Assembly (NCBI GenBank): GCA_052034445.1
Contig: JBPOIN010000256.1
Location: 1-26,766, forward strand
Direction of reading: 5' to 3'
Source: Sterolibacterium sp052034445
Lineage (GTDB): Bacteria > Pseudomonadota > Gammaproteobacteria > Burkholderiales > Rhodocyclaceae
DNA: 26,766 nucleotides
Position 1 is the first letter of the stretch; the number at the start of each line of letters is the position of its first letter. Below, in pieces: positions 1 to 26,766 of the stretch. The position numbers and the translations under genes are program-made. The notes beneath the pieces are model-generated. The model had not been told where the DNA came from. It saw only the letters and a list, made by a program, of their open reading frames with translations, and made no database searches.

Positions 1-326
1 AGCACCAGCCCCGCAGTGTGGGAAATGTTGAAGGACAGCTGCAGCGGCAAGGCCTCGGGGTTGGCAATTTCGGGGCGGCCATAGCGGTTCTTGTCAAAGC
101 GCCAGTCGGCTGGCGCCACCGCTGGGCAATAGCGCGACAGCACGCTGCGCACGAGCGCGCGCGTGATCAGGTACTGGCGCCGGTCGCGTTCGAAATAGAA
201 GCGCTGTGCCTGGGCACGCTCGGCCGCACTGGCAAGTGCGCGATATTCGGCAAACAGGCGTTCATCGTCGAGTTCAGCGCTGAAAACCAGCCAGAGGTGG
301 ATTTGATCGGCGGGCAGGGCGAGCAT
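1..326 (-). CDS. Sfp-type 4'-phosphopantetheinyl transferase, N-terminal part (runs off the left edge)
   Basis: Enzymes of this family move 4'-phosphopantetheine from CoA onto the conserved Ser of carrier domains, converting PKS and NRPS proteins to their active holo form in the cytoplasm. Reading the minus strand from an ATG at 326-324 gives about 108 residues with no stop. It has the family's N-terminal pattern: an opening LPADQIHLWLV, a basic helix containing DRRQYLITRALVRSVLSRY, then W-F-KNRYGRPEI and FNISHT near residue 100. The Mg-binding D-x-E and the W-x-x-K-E/A segment would lie beyond the edge, so activity cannot be judged. The start is the only in-frame ATG nearby; no clear Shine-Dalgarno is visible. 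It is divergent from the phosphoesterase gene, with 69 bp between them. Location beside a seven-carrier megasynthase suggests it serves that enzyme, though it could be the general PPTase of the cell. Confidence 0.85.
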   Translation of the reverse strand, partial: MLALPADQIHLWLVFSAELDDERLFAEYRALASAAERAQAQRFYFERDRRQYLITRALVRSVLSRYCPAVAPADWRFDKNRYGRPEIANPEALPLQLSFNISHTAGLV

Positions 327-395
327 GAAGGTCGAGCGGCGGTTTGACGGGCAGTGGGTGGGCAGGAGCGTGACTATAACGGATAGAATCCGCCA
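327..395. promoter_or_regulatory. Divergent intergenic region between PPTase and phosphoesterase genes
   Basis: This 69-bp gap must hold the start signals of both outward-facing genes. On the plus strand there are two -10-like hexamers, TATAAC at 375-380 and TAGAAT at 384-389, and a TTGACG at 344-349 that is badly spaced for either. The second hexamer would give a nearly leaderless transcript for the gene starting at 396, which would fit the absence of an obvious ribosome binding site. This is by eye only and weak. Confidence 0.25.
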
Positions 396-1355
396 ATGTT
401 CCGTCCCCTGCTGTTTCTGCTGTTGCTGTTTCCTTGCGTCCTGCACGCCGAAACATTCACGTTCGGCCTGTTTGGCGATACCCCCTATAACGACTGGGAA
501 CGTGCGCAGTTTCCGGCGCTCATGGCACAGATGGATGCCGAGGATCTGGCGTTCGTGATCCACGACGGCGATTTCAAGAGTGGCATCGGGCCTTGTAGCG
601 ACGCGGTTTTTCGTGATCGGCTGGCGCTTTTCAAGGCCTCGCGCCATCCACTGGTATTTGTGCCGGGTGACAACGAATGGAGTGATTGCCATCGTTTCAG
701 CAGCGGCTCCCATGCTCAACTCGAACGTCTGGCCAGATTGCGCGAGCTGTTTTTCGCTGACGACTACGCGCTTGGGCAACGGCGCCTGCGGCTTGAGCGC
801 CAGAGCAGCGATCCGGCGTTTGCCGCCTATCGTGAAAACGTGCGCTGGCAGACGGGTGTTTCGGGCGCCGGCGTGCTGTTTGTTGGTCTGAATGCGCCGG
901 GCGGCGACAACAATTACGCCGGTGAGCATTTCGGCGGCGGTCCGGTGGCCGAATTCATCGAACGGCAACGCGCCAATCTGGCCTGGCTGACCTCCTCATT
1001 TGCGCAGGCGCGCGAACGGCGGCTGGCCGGAATCCTGCTCGTCATTCAGGCCAACCCGGGTTTTGATGCCGATGCGAAGGGCCAGCCGCAACCGGGATTC
1101 CGCGAATTTCTCGCCCGGCTGCGCGCCGAAACCCGCGGTTTTGCCGGGCAGGTGGTGCTGGTGCATGGCGATAGTCATACGCAGCGCATCGATCAACCGC
1201 TACGCGATCCGCACACCCGTCAGCGGATTGCCAATTTCACGCGCGTGGAAACCTTCGGTTCGCCAAAAATCGGTTGGGTCAAGGGTTTCGCCGATCCGCA
1301 AGAGCCGAAGGTTTTTCGTTTTGAAGCAAAACCTTATCGCTTGAATCCGTACTGA
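396..1355 (+). CDS. Secreted calcineurin-like metallophosphoesterase
   Basis: A 319-residue protein with a typical signal peptide: FRPLLFLLLLFPCVLHA, with likely cleavage after Ala18. It is therefore expected in the periplasm or outside the cell. The mature part has the metal-ligand motifs of the calcineurin-like phosphoesterase superfamily in order: GDTPY (Asp28), HDGDFKSG (Asp59), GDNEWSDC (Asn93) and VHGDSHT (His257 and His261). These normally bind two metal ions for phosphoester hydrolysis. The substrate cannot be read from the sequence. It resembles exported hypothetical phosphoesterases rather than nucleotidases or SbcD/Mre11 proteins. It lies in the same direction as mbtH and the synthetase but 244 bp upstream, so co-transcription is doubtful and a role in the pathway is not evident. 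The start is the ATG immediately before the hydrophobic signal. Confidence 0.85.
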   Translation: MFRPLLFLLLLFPCVLHAETFTFGLFGDTPYNDWERAQFPALMAQMDAEDLAFVIHDGDFKSGIGPCSDAVFRDRLALFKASRHPLVFVPGDNEWSDCHRFSSGSHAQLERLARLRELFFADDYALGQRRLRLERQSSDPAFAAYRENVRWQTGVSGAGVLFVGLNAPGGDNNYAGEHFGGGPVAEFIERQRANLAWLTSSFAQARERRLAGILLVIQANPGFDADAKGQPQPGFREFLARLRAETRGFAGQVVLVHGDSHTQRIDQPLRDPHTRQRIANFTRVETFGSPKIGWVKGFADPQEPKVFRFEAKPYRLNPY

Positions 1356-1363
1356 GTCGAGAG

Positions 1364-1402
1364 GCCCTCGGGCAGGCGGCAGCTTGCCCCCGGCCTTTTT
1401 TC
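1364..1402 (+). terminator. Possible weak terminator after the phosphoesterase gene
   Basis: About 10 bp after the phosphoesterase stop there is a small stem, GGGCA (1370-1374) pairing with TGCCC (1385-1389) across a 10-nt loop. A run of six T follows a few bases later (CCGGCC then TTTTTT). The stem is short and separated from the T run, so this is only a candidate. Confidence 0.25.
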
Positions 1403-1457
1403 CCCGGGCGCTCTCCTGGAAGAGTGGTGGAAACCCGGCGACTTCAGGTTCCGCGCA

Positions 1458-1516
1458 TTCCATGGGGGCATTTAAATGGATAAAATGGGGCCGGGATGGC
1501 GTGTCATGCAATCCCG
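1458..1516 (+). promoter_or_regulatory. Candidate promoter and inverted repeat upstream of mbtH
   Basis: The 244-bp gap before mbtH turns locally AT-rich at 1468-1487. A -10-like TAAAAT (1481-1486) lies 17 bp after a poor -35-like TTCCAT (1458-1463). Directly downstream is a perfect 6-bp inverted repeat, CGGGAT (1492-1497) and ATCCCG (1511-1516), with a 13-bp spacer. It could be an operator for a repressor or a hairpin in the leader. A second small hairpin, ATGCC (1544-1548) with GGCAT (1560-1564), lies nearer the gene. If real, this promoter would drive mbtH and the megasynthase together. Confidence 0.25.
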
Positions 1517-1584
1517 ACCGTAAAACCTGTAGAAAACCTCGCCATGCCTTCGGTCTGGCGGCATAGTTGTCTTTGCATGGAAAC

Positions 1585-1590
1585 AAGGGG
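1585..1590 (+). promoter_or_regulatory. Ribosome binding site of the MbtH-like gene
   Basis: AAGGGG lies 9 bases before the ATG at 1600. An earlier ATG at 1591 is followed at once by TGA, so 1600 is the usable start. It is the clearest Shine-Dalgarno sequence in the window. Confidence 0.55.
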
Positions 1591-1599
1591 ATGTGAGTA

Positions 1600-1908
1600 A
1601 TGCAGGCACAGGACTCAGCTGGCGATAGCGCATATCGTGTCGTCATCAACCACGAACAGCAGTTTTCGCTTCTGGCCGCCAATTGCCCGAATCCGGAAGG
1701 TTGGCGCGATGCCGGGAAAACTGGCACGAAACAGCAATGTTTCGACTACATCGACACGCAGTGGACCGATATGCGCCCCCTAAGCTTGCGCAATTTGCTC
1801 GCTGCGAGCGCGCAAACCGGTGCGGCTGGCGATTCTTCCTGGACGTCCGGCGTCAGCCGCTGGTGGAACTCCGTGGTGACCGCGACGATGGGTGCACCGC
1901 GCAGTTGA
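1600..1908 (+). CDS. mbtH: MbtH-like protein, atypical, with C-terminal extension
   Basis: MbtH-like proteins are small chaperone or activator partners that bind NRPS adenylation domains and are often needed for their solubility or activity. This 102-residue protein has the family pattern: Asn17-x-Glu19 followed by QFS, Pro32-x-Gly34-Trp35, a G-x-x-G segment, Cys47, and the signature WTDMRPLSLR at residues 55-64. Two things are unusual. The normally conserved Trp-Pro after the S-x motif (SxWP) reads Leu25-Ala26. After SLR, where most family members end at about 70 residues, there is a 38-residue tail rich in Ser, Ala and Trp (WTSGVSRWWNS). It lies 45 bp before the preferred megasynthase start in the same direction, so the two are very probably one transcript. 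I infer that it serves one or more of the five A domains. Confidence 0.88.
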   Translation: MQAQDSAGDSAYRVVINHEQQFSLLAANCPNPEGWRDAGKTGTKQQCFDYIDTQWTDMRPLSLRNLLAASAQTGAAGDSSWTSGVSRWWNSVVTATMGAPRS

Positions 1909-1953
1909 CCGTCGAAATAACCCGAAAATAATGATTTGCAGCCGGGCAATTCT

Positions 1954-26136
<24,183 letters not shown>

Positions 26137-26155
26137 GGGTGAGGGGGCGGTCCTT

Positions 26156-26188
26156 TTATCCAGCAATGCTTTTCGGATAATTATTTTG
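26156..26188 (+). terminator. First hairpin after the megasynthase stop
   Basis: The arms TTATCC (26156-26161) and GGATAA (26175-26180) can be extended inward by AGC/GCT around AAT, with a small bulge, and are followed by TTATTTT. It begins about 20 bases after the TAG stop and may be a weak intrinsic terminator. Confidence 0.4.
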
Positions 26189-26190
26189 CA

Positions 26191-26241
26191 AATTTTCGGC
26201 CCGGACGCCTTGTGAATAGGGCGTCTGCTGGCCGGAAAATT
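26191..26241. terminator. Long bidirectional terminator-like hairpin
   Basis: A long inverted repeat has arms AATTTTC-GGCC (26191-26201) and GGCC-G-GAAAATT (26230-26241), with one bulged G. An inner stem GACGCC (26204-26209) pairs with GGCGTC (26220-26225), closing on a 10-nt loop. The A/T ends flank a GC-rich stem on both strands, as in bidirectional rho-independent terminators. It lies about 55 bases after the megasynthase stop. Confidence 0.55.
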
Positions 26242-26642
26242 AACGGCTGAAGAAAATCCCTACCAACATCCGCGCGCAGAGAGGGCTGGCGGCGATCGGA
26301 TGCTGGAGTTGGTATGTATAATGGATTGTGTTGCGGGAAGTGGATGTTGTGGCTGCGGTTAGGGCACCTTAATCACCCCTCCCAGACAAGCGCCTAGAAA
26401 CCCGGGTTCATCGCTCAAGGCATTGAAGGTATTTGGTATTTTGCGCTAGGGGCATATGCTTTGGTGCTTGCCCCTGATACGATCCCGGATTTGATCGAGC
26501 GGCTTAGGCGTGGCAGGCGTGTCTGAAGGTGTAATTCGCATCGGCCATATCGATATTTGCATTGAATTTATTATGAATATTCAAATTTCAGCTGCCGTAT
26601 ACACACCGAGCCAGCTGCGTCTACACCGATTTATGCGTTCAC
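26242..26642. other. Intergenic stretch with no convincing gene
   Basis: About 400 bp between the terminator-like hairpin and the minus-strand gene at the right edge. The base composition is less GC-rich than the rest of the window, especially 26540-26590. It holds a perfect 7-bp inverted repeat, AGGGGCA (26448-26454) and TGCCCCT (26469-26475), without a T run. It also holds an AT-rich repeat, TTGAAT (26562-26567) and ATTCAA (26579-26584), overlapping the palindrome GAATATTC. A TATAAT at 26317-26322 has no matching -35. I see no tRNA or other RNA gene. Confidence 0.5.
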
Positions 26643-26766
26643 TTAAACGTTGGGCCTCACCAATGTCCGCGTTACCTCGAACACTCGCACCGGCCCATCC
26701 TGCTCGTACTGGGCCGCGTAGTGAATGGCTTCGCGCAGCGCGGTATCTCGCGGGCCGCTGGCACTG
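26643..26766 (-). CDS. Unrecognised protein, C-terminal end (runs off the right edge)
   Basis: Reading the minus strand from the right edge, one frame is open for 40 codons to a TAA at 26645-26643. The end contains SGPRDTALREAIHYAAQYEQ and DGPVRVFEVTRTLVRPNV, which looks like an amphipathic helix followed by a beta strand. Its codons have the GC-rich third positions of the other genes here, unlike the overlapping plus-strand frame, and this supports it as real. I do not recognise the family. It converges on the megasynthase, so it is not in the same transcript. Confidence 0.5.
   Translation of the reverse strand, partial: SASGPRDTALREAIHYAAQYEQDGPVRVFEVTRTLVRPNV

Noticed and set aside
18..347. 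Plus-strand frame of 109 codons at the left edge
   Set aside because: It is antisense to the PPTase reading frame, which shows clear family motifs.
1200..1727. Minus-strand frame of 175 codons spanning the phosphoesterase end and the mbtH leader
   Set aside because: It overlaps two well-supported plus-strand genes, has no recognisable motif and no visible start signal.
1936..1953. TTG start giving six extra residues on the megasynthase
   Set aside because: The ATG at 1954 begins at the normal FAAL N-terminus and the extra residues add nothing recognisable. Neither start has a strong ribosome binding site, so the choice is not certain.
26314..26397. Small frame of 27 codons after the terminator, with GGAG 5 bases before its ATG (and an overlapping 13-codon Cys/Gly-rich frame from 26321)
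   Set aside because: It is too short to separate from chance, with no family resemblance and no convincing promoter. I would need conservation or ribosome profiling to call it.
26490..26766. Plus-strand open frame running off the right edge
   Set aside because: Its codons end mostly in A or T in the first half, unlike genes here. It overlaps the minus-strand frame that has normal codon use.

Overview
The window is dominated by one very large hybrid polyketide/non-ribosomal peptide synthetase gene of about 24.2 kb (1954-26136, 8,060 codons from the preferred ATG). A small MbtH-family gene lies just upstream, and the start of a divergently oriented Sfp-type phosphopantetheinyl transferase sits at the left edge. 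The DNA is GC-rich with strongly GC-biased third codon positions. The secreted phosphoesterase with an N-terminal signal peptide and the FAAL/PKS/NRPS architecture suggest a high-GC Gram-negative bacterium, most likely a proteobacterium (perhaps a betaproteobacterium). No sequence here fixes the taxon.

Layout, left to right: (i) the 5' part of a PPTase on the minus strand (1-326); (ii) a secreted calcineurin-like metallophosphoesterase on the plus strand (396-1355); (iii) a 244-bp intergenic region with a candidate promoter and an inverted repeat; (iv) an MbtH-like gene (1600-1908) with an atypical core and a 38-residue C-terminal extension; (v) 45 bp later, the megasynthase; (vi) two hairpins just after its stop codon, the second a strong candidate for a bidirectional terminator; (vii) a stretch of about 400 bp that is less GC-rich and has no convincing gene; (viii) the C-terminal end of an unrecognised minus-strand gene at the right edge (26643-26766).

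The domain order of the megasynthase is FAAL-ACP / KS-AT-KR-(methyltransferase-like, degenerate)-ACP / C-A-PCP / C-A-PCP / C-A-PCP / dual E/C-A-PCP / C-A-PCP / short acidic tail. Read colinearly, a fatty acid is adenylated and loaded by the FAAL, extended once with malonate, and reduced to a 3-hydroxyacyl chain (B-type KR, so probably 3R). Five amino acids are then added. The A-domain pocket residues read by eye predict Val, Ser, Thr (exact match to the classical code), Gln (exact match), and a bulky hydrophobic residue that I could not assign. The fourth condensation domain has dual epimerisation/condensation features, so the Thr is expected to be inverted at C-alpha (D-allo-Thr). The predicted intermediate is 3-hydroxyacyl-Val-Ser-D-aThr-Gln-Xaa, still bound to the last PCP. 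There is no thioesterase, reductase or terminal condensation domain. The polypeptide ends in an acidic segment that resembles an inter-protein docking motif, so release or further extension must occur on a protein encoded outside the window.

The PPTase would convert the seven carrier domains to their holo forms, and the MbtH protein would support some or all A domains. The phosphoesterase has no evident role in the pathway. I do not recognise the compound. The most unusual points are the degenerate methyltransferase relic placed after the KR, the missing release domain, and the atypical MbtH protein.
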